Shown here piece by piece: positions 1-9,454 of a stretch of 64,000 nt of DNA. The position numbers and the translations under genes are program-made. The DNA is from JACJXF01 sp964404825 (GTDB lineage Bacteria; Bacteroidota; Bacteroidia; Bacteroidales; GCA-2748055), in assembly GCA_964404825.1 (NCBI GenBank), contig CAYOLQ010000008.1, positions 1-64,000 on the forward strand, written 5' to 3'. Below the pieces are notes generated by a model. It saw nothing but the letters and a program-made list of their open reading frames with translations. It was not told the origin of the DNA and searched no databases. The stretch's first letter is position 1. Every line of letters starts with the position of its first letter.

Positions 1-1346
1 GATCCAATATTCAACACTCCCTTAACCTCACTGATTGCAATCATTGGTATGTATCTGAAGAAAAGCAATACGCCCACAACAAACAATCCGATTGTACCGA
101 CATAAATTCCTATTTCAATTACGGTTGGTGAATATGAAACCCAGTTGGATGGCAGAAAATCGTTTGCCAGGGAAGTTACAACGATATTAAAACGCTCGAA
201 CCACATACCCAGATTTATCGCGAGGGATATCAGGAGAAGTCCCCAGGTGCTCTTCCTGATTTTTTTGAACCAGAATAACTGCGGAATAAGTGCATTGCAA
301 ATCACCATCCCCCAGAACTGAACTGAATATTCTCCGGTCACACGGTTTTTAAAAAAAGTAAACATTTCATATTCATTTCCGGAGTACCATGCCATAAAAA
401 CCTCGGTAGCGTATGCCGTTCCCATGATCAATGATATGAATGTAAGAATTCTGGCAATGGCATCCATATGATTATCGGTAATATAATCCTTAAGCTTGTA
501 AACTTTCCTTACCACAACCATAAGGGTCATAACCATTGCAAAACCAGAAAAAATTGCACCTACCACAAAATACGGCGGGAACAATGTAGTATGCCATCCC
601 GGAATTACTCCCACGGCAAAATCGGTTGAAACTATCGAATGCACCGAAACTACAAGAACTGCTGCTATTCCTCCGAGAATAAAACTCAGTGATTCGAACC
701 GAATCCATTCATGACTGCCTCCTGTCCATCCCATGCTGAAAAAACCATAAACAGCCTTTTTTATTTTGGAGGTTGTCTTATCTCGAATAGTTGCAAAATC
801 GGGCAACATACCCATATACCAGAAGGAGAAAGATATCAGCAGGTAAGCTGAAATAGCAATAAAATCCCAGAACAGAGGTGAGTTAAAGTTTACCCAGAGT
901 GAACCACGGGTATTCGGATAAGGAAAAATAAAGAACGCAAGCCACACCCTACCCATGTGCAATGCGGGAAATAAGGCAGCACAACCAACAGCAACCACAG
1001 TCATTGCCTCTGCAGCCCTGTTTATAGAAGTTCTCCATCTCTGACGCAGAATAAGAAGAAATATTGAAAAGGCTGTACCGGCATGTCCAATACCAATCCA
1101 CCATACAAAGTTGATAATCTCCCAACCCCAGCCAACAGAATTATTCAGCCCCCAGGTACCAATACCTTTGGACACGGTAATGTATATGGCGTAAAAACCA
1201 AAAAGAGCTGCTGCACTGGCCAGTGTCATTGTCACATACCACCATAATCCCGGTCTGGCATCGATGGGGGCAATGATGTCCGCAGAGATCTGACCATAAG
1301 TCTTATTTCCTTCTACCAGTGGACCTCGTATGTTCCTGTTATACAT
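1..1346 (-). CDS. actC: Alternative complex III quinol-oxidising membrane subunit ActC (NrfD family), partial
   Basis: This is the polytopic membrane subunit of alternative complex III, which oxidises menaquinol and passes electrons towards a terminal oxidase. The start is the ATG at 1346; the predicted N-terminus reads MYNRNIRGPLVEGNKTYGQI and is followed by repeated hydrophobic helices typical of NrfD/PsrC-like proteins. The frame stays open to the left edge. The last visible residues (RYIPMIAISEVKGVLNI) look like the usual C-terminal tail, so probably only a few residues are missing. It follows actB by about 215 bp on the same strand, in the order actA-actB-actC usual in Bacteroidota. No frameshift was seen. 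Family assignment is firm; exact length is unknown because of truncation. Confidence 0.88.
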   Translation of the reverse strand, partial: MYNRNIRGPLVEGNKTYGQISADIIAPIDARPGLWWYVTMTLASAAALFGFYAIYITVSKGIGTWGLNNSVGWGWEIINFVWWIGIGHAGTAFSIFLLILRQRWRTSINRAAEAMTVVAVGCAALFPALHMGRVWLAFFIFPYPNTRGSLWVNFNSPLFWDFIAISAYLLISFSFWYMGMLPDFATIRDKTTSKIKKAVYGFFSMGWTGGSHEWIRFESLSFILGGIAAVLVVSVHSIVSTDFAVGVIPGWHTTLFPPYFVVGAIFSGFAMVMTLMVVVRKVYKLKDYITDNHMDAIARILTFISLIMGTAYATEVFMAWYSGNEYEMFTFFKNRVTGEYSVQFWGMVICNALIPQLFWFKKIRKSTWGLLLISLAINLGMWFERFNIVVTSLANDFLPSNWVSYSPTVIEIGIYVGTIGLFVVGVLLFFRYIPMIAISEVKGVLNIG

Positions 1347-1485
1347 AAACTACAGGGGTTTTATTAATTTGTTAGTTATAAATATGCATTAATTCAAACC
1401 TAAACTTCTAAAATCAAAACTTCCGAATCATCAAAAACCTGATCGAATCCCAAAACTCCCCCATCGCCACTACCCTTTGAATCTT

Positions 1486-1563
1486 TCACCCGTCACCCGT
1501 CACCCGTCACTCATCACTCGTCACTTGTCACCCATCACTTTTTCCTCCCATCACCCGTCACTC
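1486..1563. repeat. Degenerate heptanucleotide tandem repeat (TCACCCG-type)
   Basis: About eight to ten consecutive 7-base units of the form TCACCCG, TCACTCA, TCACTCG, TCACTTG and TCACCCA are interrupted once by a short pyrimidine stretch (1540-1549). The array abuts the actB stop codon (1562-1564) and lies in the gap before actC. It shows no symmetry that would make a conventional terminator. An open frame crosses the plus strand here, but it is only a reading of the repeat. Confidence 0.8.
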
Positions 1564-4534
1564 AAACATCAACATTCCTCACCTTCGTCAAATACCCCAC
1601 CGATGGCAAAGTATGCAACTCTTCAAGCAAATGATAATTCCGGGGATCAGCTTTCATCTTTGAAACTTTGCTTTCCTTATCATTCATATTTCCGAATATC
1701 AGCGCATTTGAAGGACATGACTGCACACAGGCTGGCTGAACATCGCCATCGGCAACAGCTCGTCCTTCGAGTTTTGCGCTGAGTTTGGTTTCCTGAATTC
1801 TCTGCGCACAAAAGGTGCATTTCTCAACTACCCCTCTTTCACGCACTGTTACGTCAGGATTAAGCACAAGCTTACCAAGGTCTGATGCAGCGTTGAAATC
1901 AAATGCTTTGTTATCGGTATATCTGAACCAGTTAAATCTTCTTACTTTATAAGGACAGTTGTTAATACAATATTTTGTGCCGATGCAGCGGTTGTACGAC
2001 ATCTGGTTAAGTCCTTCACTGCTGTGATTCGTTGCCGAAACCGGACAAACATTCTCACAGGGAGCATTGTCGCAATGCTGACACATTAATGGCTGGAACA
2101 CAACCATTGGCTGCTTCGGACTATCTGAATAGTAACGATCGATTTTTATCCAGTGCATTATTCTCCTTTTCTGAACTTCCGACTTACCGACCACAGGGAT
2201 ATTATTTTCGGCCTGACACGCGATCACGCATGCACTGCAACCGACACATGAATTCAAATCAATTCCGAGACCCCAGTGAAATCCGTCAAATTTTACTTCG
2301 GGATAAAGTGTCTGGTGCTTTGATTCGAATTCGGTATGGATTTCATTTCCTGATGCCGGATTTTCGAGGTATTTACTCAAACTGGTTTCCCTTACAATTG
2401 CTCTTCCCTCCATCGAATGGTGCGTCTGGGTAAGAGCCAGCTGAACTTTTTCACCGGTTTTTTCAATTTTATCAATACTGAAACTGTATTTTCTGTTTCC
2501 ATCTTTAAAACTCACAAACGGAAAACCATTTATACCTACATTATCGGCAACCTTACCAGCATTTGTGTGTCCATAACCCAAAGCCACTGATAACGTTCCC
2601 AAAGCCTGACCGGGTTGAATAAATGCAGGTATGGATAAATTTTCTCCCAGTTTAATAATGTCACCCGTTAGAATTCCAAGACCCTGTGCATCTGCAGGTG
2701 AAATTGCTGCCACATTGTCCCAGCAGAGTTTTGCAATGGGATCAGGCAGTTCCATAAGCCAGGGATTATTTGCATGCATCCCGTTACCAATGGCAACTGA
2801 GACGAACAGACTGACTTCAAATCCTTCCTTCTGTCCCAAATCAACTGATTCAAAGGCAGAAATAATACTTTCTTTTTTAATTTCGGGGGATCCGGATCCG
2901 GCGGTCCTTATACCATATACCCCATCCCTCAGACTATTCGTCCAGAATGCTTCAAAACTGCCCTGCATGGAGTTTGGGAATGCAAATTCTTTCCAGTTTG
3001 CTTTAAGGTAATCAGCATAGGTACTAGTGTTTCCGCTCCATACAAGAAGTGAATCCTGAAAACTCCGGGTATTAAATATCGGATGAATGCAAGGCTGGGC
3101 GAGGCTATAAACTCCGGGGGTAATTTCAGCATCATCCCAGGATTCAAGATAATGATTTACAGGACATTCAATACGGCATAGACCAACGGTTTCGTTGAGA
3201 CCGGTTGTCATATTAACACTTAGCTTTAATCCGGGTATGAACTTTTTAAATGCTTCAGCGAAATAATAATCGTAAGCAGGGTTTATATTGTAAACAAGCA
3301 ATGCATCTGTATTACCAGCTGTCAGATCACTAACGAGAGACTCCATTTCACGATCTGATCCTGATGCAATATTTAAGGAATTAGCAAGGTCAATACAAGA
3401 TTCGTAATTGCCAAGAAGATGATTAATTGAATTTACGATCAACTGAATGCGGATGTCGTTTGTTCCGGAGATCACAATTGATTTTCCTTTGTTTGCAAGT
3501 AGTTCAGACACGACTCCCTCTACATCTGTTTCACAGAGAGGCACATCGAAGATCTCTTTTCCTGATGCCGCAGCAATTTTATTGTATATGTTGGCAAGAA
3601 CAATCGCTTCCTGAGAGGGTCTGATGGGGATTCTGTAGTCTGCATTGCTGCCGGTAAGGCTCATTCCGCTTTCAAAATGATAATGGCGAAGCATTTCTTT
3701 CTGTCCCTCATGAAGTTTCCGTCGTGATGTCCAGGCAGAGATGAAATGTACCGGCGCCAGCCAGCTGCCAAGGAAATCAGCGTTAAAGGAAACCACAGTA
3801 TTTGCATTTTTAAAATGCAGATCAGGAATTACCCTTTTACCGAAAACTTCAAAATTAGCGTCTGCAATTGCACTGTACGAAACAGCGTCATACTGCACCC
3901 ATCTGAAATTTGTGAAATTCTTTCCGAATTCTTTAATCAGACGAATTGTGGTAGGGGAAATCAGAGTGGAGGTAAGTAGTACAATTTCTCCCCCTGACTT
4001 ATTAATTTCACTTAGCGATTCTATAATCTGACTATCAGCTTCCTCCCAGCTTACATCCTTGTTTCCGGCACGGGGGGCTTTCAATCTTGCATCGTCGTAC
4101 AAACTTAAAACAGATGCCTGGATGCGGGCTGTTGTACCATTTCCGTTAAAGGTTGACAATGCGTTTCCTTCAACTTTTATCGGCCTTCCATCCCTGGTTT
4201 TAACGAGAATACCTGCATATTCCTGTCCATCGAAAAAAGTAGTAGCATAATGCAGTGCTTTTCCGGGAACGATTTCTTCCGGCGAAATAATATACGGGAT
4301 TGCCTTCTGAATGGGTTTTTCGCAACTGGAGAGTACTGCAGCGGATGTAACACTGAATCCAAACACTTTAAGAAAATCGCGTCTGGAGGATTTTTGATTT
4401 ACAATATCATCCCCGAATAATTCCAGAACTGCAGATTTATGTTCTTTCTCAAATTTCTCCTCCTCCTGTCCCGGAACATTATTAAACTCTTCAATGCTGT
4501 TATAGTAGTTCTTCATCGGAATAACTTTTTTCAT
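1562..4534 (-). CDS. actB: Alternative complex III subunit ActB (molybdopterin-like plus iron-sulfur domain fusion)
   Basis: This 990-residue protein is the periplasmic electron-transfer subunit of alternative complex III. Residues about 50-71 form a twin-arginine style signal (SSRRDFLKVFGF) ending in SSC, so it may be exported by Tat and lipid-anchored at Cys71. The middle resembles the molybdopterin oxidoreductase fold, which in this family carries no cofactor. The last quarter is a ferredoxin-like domain with four Cys groups: CVGCSACVIAC, CQHCDNAPCENVCP, CIGTKYCINNCP and CTFCAQ...CVQSCP. That count fits three [4Fe-4S] and one [3Fe-4S] clusters as known for the family. It lies 99 bp after actA and before actC. 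An internal Met at residue 7 is an alternative start. Confidence 0.94.
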   Translation of the reverse strand: MKKVIPMKNYYNSIEEFNNVPGQEEEKFEKEHKSAVLELFGDDIVNQKSSRRDFLKVFGFSVTSAAVLSSCEKPIQKAIPYIISPEEIVPGKALHYATTFFDGQEYAGILVKTRDGRPIKVEGNALSTFNGNGTTARIQASVLSLYDDARLKAPRAGNKDVSWEEADSQIIESLSEINKSGGEIVLLTSTLISPTTIRLIKEFGKNFTNFRWVQYDAVSYSAIADANFEVFGKRVIPDLHFKNANTVVSFNADFLGSWLAPVHFISAWTSRRKLHEGQKEMLRHYHFESGMSLTGSNADYRIPIRPSQEAIVLANIYNKIAAASGKEIFDVPLCETDVEGVVSELLANKGKSIVISGTNDIRIQLIVNSINHLLGNYESCIDLANSLNIASGSDREMESLVSDLTAGNTDALLVYNINPAYDYYFAEAFKKFIPGLKLSVNMTTGLNETVGLCRIECPVNHYLESWDDAEITPGVYSLAQPCIHPIFNTRSFQDSLLVWSGNTSTYADYLKANWKEFAFPNSMQGSFEAFWTNSLRDGVYGIRTAGSGSPEIKKESIISAFESVDLGQKEGFEVSLFVSVAIGNGMHANNPWLMELPDPIAKLCWDNVAAISPADAQGLGILTGDIIKLGENLSIPAFIQPGQALGTLSVALGYGHTNAGKVADNVGINGFPFVSFKDGNRKYSFSIDKIEKTGEKVQLALTQTHHSMEGRAIVRETSLSKYLENPASGNEIHTEFESKHQTLYPEVKFDGFHWGLGIDLNSCVGCSACVIACQAENNIPVVGKSEVQKRRIMHWIKIDRYYSDSPKQPMVVFQPLMCQHCDNAPCENVCPVSATNHSSEGLNQMSYNRCIGTKYCINNCPYKVRRFNWFRYTDNKAFDFNAASDLGKLVLNPDVTVRERGVVEKCTFCAQRIQETKLSAKLEGRAVADGDVQPACVQSCPSNALIFGNMNDKESKVSKMKADPRNYHLLEELHTLPSVGYLTKVRNVDV

Positions 4535-4633
4535 ATTTTTTTAATCCTGACTTTGTTACAGCGAAATTTTTCAACGCAACCCATCTGCAAAACCGCTCTT
4601 CCTTCTCGTTTTGGTACATTTTCGCATAAATAT

Positions 4634-5791
4634 TTAATAGTGACACTTCATACACTCTGTTCCGCCTATCATTTCAACGGTTACACTATCCAGTTCTCCT
4701 TTTTTCATCTGCTCAACCTTATCGCGATACACTTCATAGAAAGCATTTTCATGAAAACTTACCTTCTTTGTGCGGTGACAGTCGATACACCAACCCATGG
4801 ATAGATCCGAAATTTGCGTTACGCGATCCATTTCTTCAACCGGACCATGGCACTCCTGACAAGCCAGTTTTGCGACACCCACATGCTGTGAATGGTTAAA
4901 ATAAGCATGATCAGGAAGATTGTGAATGCGAATCCAGTCGATAGTTTTTCCGCTGTCGTAGGCCTGCACCACTTTGGCAATTTCAAAAGCTCCGGAGCGG
5001 GATCCATTCCTGACAATAATATGGCAGTTCATACACACACTGGTTGAAGGAATGCCAGCAGATTTGCTGGTTTCGGCTGAGCTGTGGCAATACAAACAAT
5101 CGGTTCCGTTCTGACCGGCATGTATCTTATGTGAAAATTTAACAGGCTGGTCGGGTGAATATCCTTGTGAGCGACCTATAGCCAATGCATCTGTAACCAG
5201 CGAGTTCGTAATATAAACACCACCGCCGAGCAGGATAATAAGGTGAACCCACTTATATTTGAACTTTTTTATTACAGTAAGATCTGCCAGAGAAAACAGC
5301 AGCAAACAACTTACGATAATAAAAATTATAAGCTTATTTATTATGGCTTTTTCCGGTTTAAGACCCTTTTCCGAAAAGTCATCCATGTAAGCCTTAAGCA
5401 TGATGATATCAGCTTCGGAGAGATCAAATTCTTTGTGCACTTCCTTCATCTTTTCTGATCTGGGCCGGAGCAGAACAGCCGTGAACTCCTTAATTGTTTT
5501 ATCCTTATATTTAATGGATATTTCTTCTGCATTTGGATTCCAGTTCAGGGTATCAACAAACCGTGTGTTATGACAGGAGGCACAATTTACCGACTTTTCA
5601 CCCATGTAAACCAATCCGAAAAACAATCGTTCTCCTCTGATCAGATCTTCATGGGAAGCTTCTGAATGCATAGTATTTTCAGATGAATCAGCAGGAGAAT
5701 CGCTGGAAAACAATGCCGGAGAAGAAAAAAGTAAAGCAATGAAAGAGAGGAACAAAATCCTGAAAACGTTACCGGCTGAGCAATTATTCAT
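4634..5791 (-). CDS. actA: Alternative complex III multiheme cytochrome c subunit ActA, with N-terminal monoheme extension
   Basis: This 385-residue c-type cytochrome takes electrons from ActB. Six CxxCH haem-attachment motifs are visible: CASCH near residue 67, then CLYCH, CMNCH, CQECH, CIDCH and CMKCH in the C-terminal half. An N-terminal hydrophobic segment acts as signal or anchor, and one or two further hydrophobic segments (about residues 155-205) lie between the first haem domain and the other five. ActA of characterised complexes is pentahaem and a separate subunit (ActE) carries one haem, so the N-terminal part here may be a fused monohaem domain. It is the first gene of the act operon; a Bacteroidota-type -7 box lies about 65 bp upstream. 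Confidence 0.92.
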   Translation of the reverse strand: MNNCSAGNVFRILFLSFIALLFSSPALFSSDSPADSSENTMHSEASHEDLIRGERLFFGLVYMGEKSVNCASCHNTRFVDTLNWNPNAEEISIKYKDKTIKEFTAVLLRPRSEKMKEVHKEFDLSEADIIMLKAYMDDFSEKGLKPEKAIINKLIIFIIVSCLLLFSLADLTVIKKFKYKWVHLIILLGGGVYITNSLVTDALAIGRSQGYSPDQPVKFSHKIHAGQNGTDCLYCHSSAETSKSAGIPSTSVCMNCHIIVRNGSRSGAFEIAKVVQAYDSGKTIDWIRIHNLPDHAYFNHSQHVGVAKLACQECHGPVEEMDRVTQISDLSMGWCIDCHRTKKVSFHENAFYEVYRDKVEQMKKGELDSVTVEMIGGTECMKCHY

Positions 5792-5857
5792 TCCTTTGAA
5801 TATTAAGAGTAAGAAACTATTCCATTAAATGATTTATTCCAAAAATTTTATGGATTC

Positions 5858-5865
5858 CAAATATA
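5858..5865 (-). promoter_or_regulatory. Candidate -7 promoter box of the act operon
   Basis: Read on the minus strand, the bases are TATATTTG, a full match to the Bacteroidota -7 consensus TAnnTTTG. It lies about 66 bp upstream of the actA start. No clear TTG -33 box is present at the usual distance, so this is a candidate only. Confidence 0.4.
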
Positions 5866-5952
5866 TTAAATATAAAAAAAACATTGCCTGAGACTAATCT
5901 TATTTGGAACTTATTTAAAATCAAAATTGAAATTTACACAATTTCTTGTATA

Positions 5953-6528
5953 TCATTCAAATAAGTAAACGATTCCTTTAAACTCATTTAGAGGCTCGCT
6001 TTCCAGCTGCCGGATTATATAAAAATATATTCCGTTTTTCATTTTGTGACCGGAGAGAGAACGCCCGTCCCATTGTATAATTGGAGATTCGGTTTTATAA
6101 ATAAGGGTTCCGGAACGGGTATATACTGCAAAGGAGTAAGTGCTTATACCGTCTGTTTTTACCTCAAAAAAGTCATTAATATTATCCTCATTCGGTGAAA
6201 AAACGTTGGGGATTTTTAGTGTGTCGGAACAATCAATTACAGTGATTAAGTCATTTCTGGTAATCTGGAATGTGCCATTTATTGTGCAAATAACATCGAA
6301 AACTCCGTTAAGATTGAATAAGACTATTGGAGAGATATCTGTACTTACAGGTGTCCAGTTACCATAATTCCATTCAATAGATGTTATTGTATCCCTTGCT
6401 GATGGAGGCTCAACTGAAAAAGTCACCAGCAAAGGATTACAACCTGTGTTTATATCGGCCTGTATTGAAACCTGAGCTTCAAGTCCGACAGCAATACATA
6501 ATAAAATACAGAATATAATTTTCTTCAT
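5953..6528 (-). CDS. Small secreted PKD-like protein with T9SS type B (gliding-type) C-terminal sorting domain
   Basis: A 191-residue exported protein. The N-terminus (MKKIIFCILLCIAVGLEAQ) is a Sec signal peptide. Residues about 20-95 look like a single PKD-like beta-sandwich (CNPLLVTFSVEP...ITSIEWNYG). From about residue 105 the sequence KIPNVFSPNEDNINDFF, followed by YSFAVYTRSGTLIY, WDG and NGIYFYII, is the type B T9SS sorting domain also found in gliding-motility-associated surface proteins. It should be exported through T9SS and held at the cell surface. It stands between the act operon and an AI-2E permease with no functional link evident. It is short for this class, with one PKD-like unit only. 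The ligand is unknown. Confidence 0.85.
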   Translation of the reverse strand: MKKIIFCILLCIAVGLEAQVSIQADINTGCNPLLVTFSVEPPSARDTITSIEWNYGNWTPVSTDISPIVLFNLNGVFDVICTINGTFQITRNDLITVIDCSDTLKIPNVFSPNEDNINDFFEVKTDGISTYSFAVYTRSGTLIYKTESPIIQWDGRSLSGHKMKNGIYFYIIRQLESEPLNEFKGIVYLFE

Positions 6529-6573
6529 CCTCCTGTTTGCATCTGTAAAGATATTTATTCCATGTAGTAATAT

Positions 6574-7674
6574 TTATATCTTCTCTGTCAATTTTTTCAC
6601 AACTTTGAAATTATTAAAGAATTCTTTTGCAAAAACCCTAAGAATAGTGTATGCCGGAATAGCTACAATCATCCCGGTTACCCCGCCAATACTACCTGCC
6701 ATCATTATAACCAGAAAAATCTCAAGAGGATGGGCATTTACACTGCTTGAAAATATAAATGGTTGAAAAATAAAATTATCAACGGCATGAACAATCAGAT
6801 ATACAATTACCATGTATCCGACAAGCGGGAGAAGATTTACTATTCCCATATCAATATGGAACGCCATGCCCATTAAAATGCCAAGTCCGGAGCCGATAAG
6901 AGGACCAAGGTAAGGGATAATGTTCATTATTGCGGCTGTAAGTCCAATAAGCAGTGACTGCTTAAAATCCAGTCCTATTATTGTCATACCCAATGTTACA
7001 AGTATTAGTATTCCTGTTAATTGTCCTCCGATCCCCACAAAATAACGAACCAGAAGATGCTTAACTGATGACAGCGCCCTTCTGGTAGCTTTCTCGTATT
7101 TTTTAGGTACTAAAATTACAATTGCTTCTGACAACATTCCCTGCTCCTGCAGAAAGAAAAAGCTGATAAAGGTTATCGAAAATAAAGCGATAAATAAATT
7201 TCCAAGAGTTTCCGCAACAGTACTTACCATATCAGTTAAGATTCTTACATCGAGAACATGTTTGATTTTATCCTTAATAATTTCCTCAAATCCGGGGCTA
7301 TTGGTTTCTCTTACCTGATATTTATCGTACAAAGCCTGCGCATTATCGAGGGGTTCCTGAAACTGAGCGATAAGTGTGTCGGCATCAATATCTGATAAAG
7401 CCTGGGCCTCTCCTGCAATCACTGGGATGAAAATCCAGAAAAACCCTATAAAAACTCCATAAATACAACAAAGAGTAATTAAAGCCCTGATAGGCAATGG
7501 TATATGGAATTTCCAGATTCTAATCTTACTGAGAAATGTCATAATGGGATTGCCCACAAGTGCTAAAATTGCTGCTATGATGATATAGATTACAATGCTG
7601 CTGAAAAACCAGAGAAGAAAAATAATAAAGGCGAGTCCGATGCCAATTAGTGCGTATCTGAAATTTTTACTCAT
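6574..7674 (-). CDS. AI-2E family (UPF0118/PerM-like) transporter
   Basis: A 366-residue integral membrane protein. Two hydrophobic helices at the N-terminus (about residues 6-45), a further one near 60-80, a soluble stretch around 90-150, and then four to five helices match the layout of the AI-2E exporter/PerM family, including the conserved region around GLTAAIMNIIPYLGPLIGSGLGI (about residues 233-255). Members are known or proposed exporters of small molecules or ions; the name does not prove AI-2 transport. It ends 45 bp before the T9SS type B gene on the same strand and is divergent from thyA. Family certain, substrate unknown. Confidence 0.9.
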   Translation of the reverse strand: MSKNFRYALIGIGLAFIIFLLWFFSSIVIYIIIAAILALVGNPIMTFLSKIRIWKFHIPLPIRALITLCCIYGVFIGFFWIFIPVIAGEAQALSDIDADTLIAQFQEPLDNAQALYDKYQVRETNSPGFEEIIKDKIKHVLDVRILTDMVSTVAETLGNLFIALFSITFISFFFLQEQGMLSEAIVILVPKKYEKATRRALSSVKHLLVRYFVGIGGQLTGILILVTLGMTIIGLDFKQSLLIGLTAAIMNIIPYLGPLIGSGLGILMGMAFHIDMGIVNLLPLVGYMVIVYLIVHAVDNFIFQPFIFSSSVNAHPLEIFLVIMMAGSIGGVTGMIVAIPAYTILRVFAKEFFNNFKVVKKLTEKI

Positions 7675-7918
7675 AAGAAAAATTAATTAACGAATATAAA
7701 AGAATATAAAGCACAGTGCAATTTTTCCTTAAAAAAATAAGATTTAAACATTCATTGTTCATATTGATTCTTACAAATTCATCAGCAGATAAATCTAAAT
7801 GGTTACATTTATGAACCGGAATTTATCCCTTTAAACAAATAATCGCACGAGTTAACTCTTTGTTTAATAATGTTTTAACCGGATATCAAAATATTTACTT
7901 TTTAACATTACAATTCTG

Positions 7919-8713
7919 ATGAAACAATATCTGGAACTGTTGAGTCATGTTATGGATAAGGGAGTGGAGAAAAGCGACCGCACAGGAACAGGCACTAAAT
8001 CGGTATTTGGTTACCAGATGCGCTTTGATCTGGGTGAAGGTTTTCCAGTGCTTACCACCAAAAAACTCCATCTGCGTTCAATAATCTATGAGCTTCTCTG
8101 GTTTCTGCAGGGAAATACCAATACCCGGTATCTCAACGATAACGGGGTTAAAATATGGAACGAGTGGGCAAGTCCCGATGGAGAACTCGGGAAAATATAC
8201 GGGTACCAGTGGAGAAGCTGGACCTCTGCAAACGGAAAGCATATCGACCAGATCACACAGGTTATTGAATCGATAAAAAAGAATCCTGATTCGCGAAGGC
8301 ATATTGTAAGTGCCTGGAATGTTGGTGACCTCGACCAGATGAATCTTCCTCCCTGCCATATTCTGTTTCAGTTTTATGTAGCCAATGGTAAACTATCATG
8401 TCAGCTATACCAGCGAAGCGCCGATATTTTTCTTGGAGTGCCGTTTAATATTGCTTCTTATGCAATGTTGCTAAAAATGGTGGCTCAGGTTACGGACCTT
8501 GAACCTGGAGATTTTGTGCACACACTGGGAGATGCCCACATTTACCTGAATCATATCGAACAGGTAAAACTTCAGCTTTCCCGCGAGCCAAGAAAACTGC
8601 CACAGATGGATCTCAATAAAAATGTAAAGGATATTTTCAGTTTTAAATATGAAGATTTTCAGCTCAGAGATTACGACCCTCATCCTCACATTAAAGGCGA
8701 CATTGCAGTGTAA
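7919..8713 (+). CDS. thyA: Thymidylate synthase
   Basis: ThyA converts dUMP and methylene-tetrahydrofolate to dTMP and dihydrofolate in the cytoplasm. The 264-residue length equals that of the E. coli enzyme. Visible hallmarks are DRTGTGTKSVFG near the N-terminus, RSIIYELLWFLQGNTN, the catalytic loop LPPCHILFQFYV with the nucleophilic Cys, QLYQRSADIFLGVPFNIASYA, and HTLGDAHIYLNH. The start at 7919 gives the canonical MKQYLELLSHVM N-terminus. folA begins 34 bp after its stop, and the two form a typical operon in which FolA regenerates the tetrahydrofolate used up by ThyA. Confidence 0.98.
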   Translation: MKQYLELLSHVMDKGVEKSDRTGTGTKSVFGYQMRFDLGEGFPVLTTKKLHLRSIIYELLWFLQGNTNTRYLNDNGVKIWNEWASPDGELGKIYGYQWRSWTSANGKHIDQITQVIESIKKNPDSRRHIVSAWNVGDLDQMNLPPCHILFQFYVANGKLSCQLYQRSADIFLGVPFNIASYAMLLKMVAQVTDLEPGDFVHTLGDAHIYLNHIEQVKLQLSREPRKLPQMDLNKNVKDIFSFKYEDFQLRDYDPHPHIKGDIAV

Positions 8714-8747
8714 GCCTAATTTTCCAATTAACCCATTTCAAATTAAA

Positions 8748-9257
8748 ATGAAAAGCATAACCAACAAGAATATATCGATAATTGTAGCCATTGCAGAAAA
8801 CAATGCTATTGGGTTAAATAATGATTTGCTCTGTCACCTTCCGGACGATCTGAAGCGCTTTAAGCAAATAACAAGCGGTCACACCGTAATCATGGGCCGC
8901 CGCACATTTCTATCCCTCCCCAAAGGTGCGCTGCCAAACCGAAGGAATATAGTTATCTCCGATGTAAAGGGTGAATCGTTTGAAAATTGCGAAATGGTTG
9001 CCTCAATCGAAGAAGCGATGGTTGCCTGCGATGAGAAAGATGAAGCATTTATTATCGGGGGAGGTATGGTGTATAAGCAATTCCTGCCCCATGCGAGGAA
9101 ATTATATATTACCCGTTTGCATAAAGAATTTGACGGGGATGTTTTCTTCCCTGAAATAAATTTTGATGAGTGGGATGAACTCGAAAGAACGAAATATCCT
9201 GCGGGTGAGAATAATCCGGTTGCGTATAGTTACATCATATATCAGAAGAAGTCCTGA
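8748..9257 (+). CDS. folA: Dihydrofolate reductase
   Basis: FolA reduces dihydrofolate to tetrahydrofolate with NADPH. The 169-residue protein shows the usual order: ISIIVAIAENNAIGLNNDLLCHLPDDLKRFKQIT (substrate and cofactor site, with the acidic Asp in LPDDLKRFK), GHTVIMGRRTFLSLPKGALPNRRNIVIS, and EAFIIGGGMVYKQFLPHARKLYITRL. A longer open frame begins at 8649 inside thyA, but the ATG at 8748 is the natural start because it gives the family N-terminus and removes the overlap. Cotranscribed with thyA. Confidence 0.97.
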   Translation: MKSITNKNISIIVAIAENNAIGLNNDLLCHLPDDLKRFKQITSGHTVIMGRRTFLSLPKGALPNRRNIVISDVKGESFENCEMVASIEEAMVACDEKDEAFIIGGGMVYKQFLPHARKLYITRLHKEFDGDVFFPEINFDEWDELERTKYPAGENNPVAYSYIIYQKKS

Positions 9258-9282
9258 TCAAACCGCTTCCCCTCTTGACACT

Positions 9283-9454
9283 ATTAAGCGCAAGGGCGCG
9301 AGGGCGCAAAGTAAAACGCAATATATATTCTGCACTCCCCCGTTTCGCATAGCTTCAGGTTTGCAAAGTTATGCGTCCTGTTACTTTGCGCTTAATCTTG
9401 TTTTTCTTCTCTATTTGCGATTCCTCCTGCGCCCTCGCGTCATTTGCGCTTAAC
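9283..9454. repeat. Imperfect inverted repeat of GCGCAAGGGCGCGAGGGCGC-type simple sequence
   Basis: The stretch 9283-9313 carries AAGCGCAAGGGCGCGAGGGC and its continuation. The reverse complement of nearly the same word set recurs at 9379-9396 and 9425-9454 (CTGCGCCCTCGCG, then TTTGCGCTTAA). It fills most of the 333-bp gap after folA, is clearly richer in G+C than its surroundings, and could fold into a long imperfect hairpin. No gene is visible in the gap. Confidence 0.75.

Noticed and set aside
1477..1782. 101-codon plus-strand open frame
   Set aside because: It reads the heptanucleotide repeat and the antisense of actB; the protein is a low-complexity Ser/His/Pro string with no family features.
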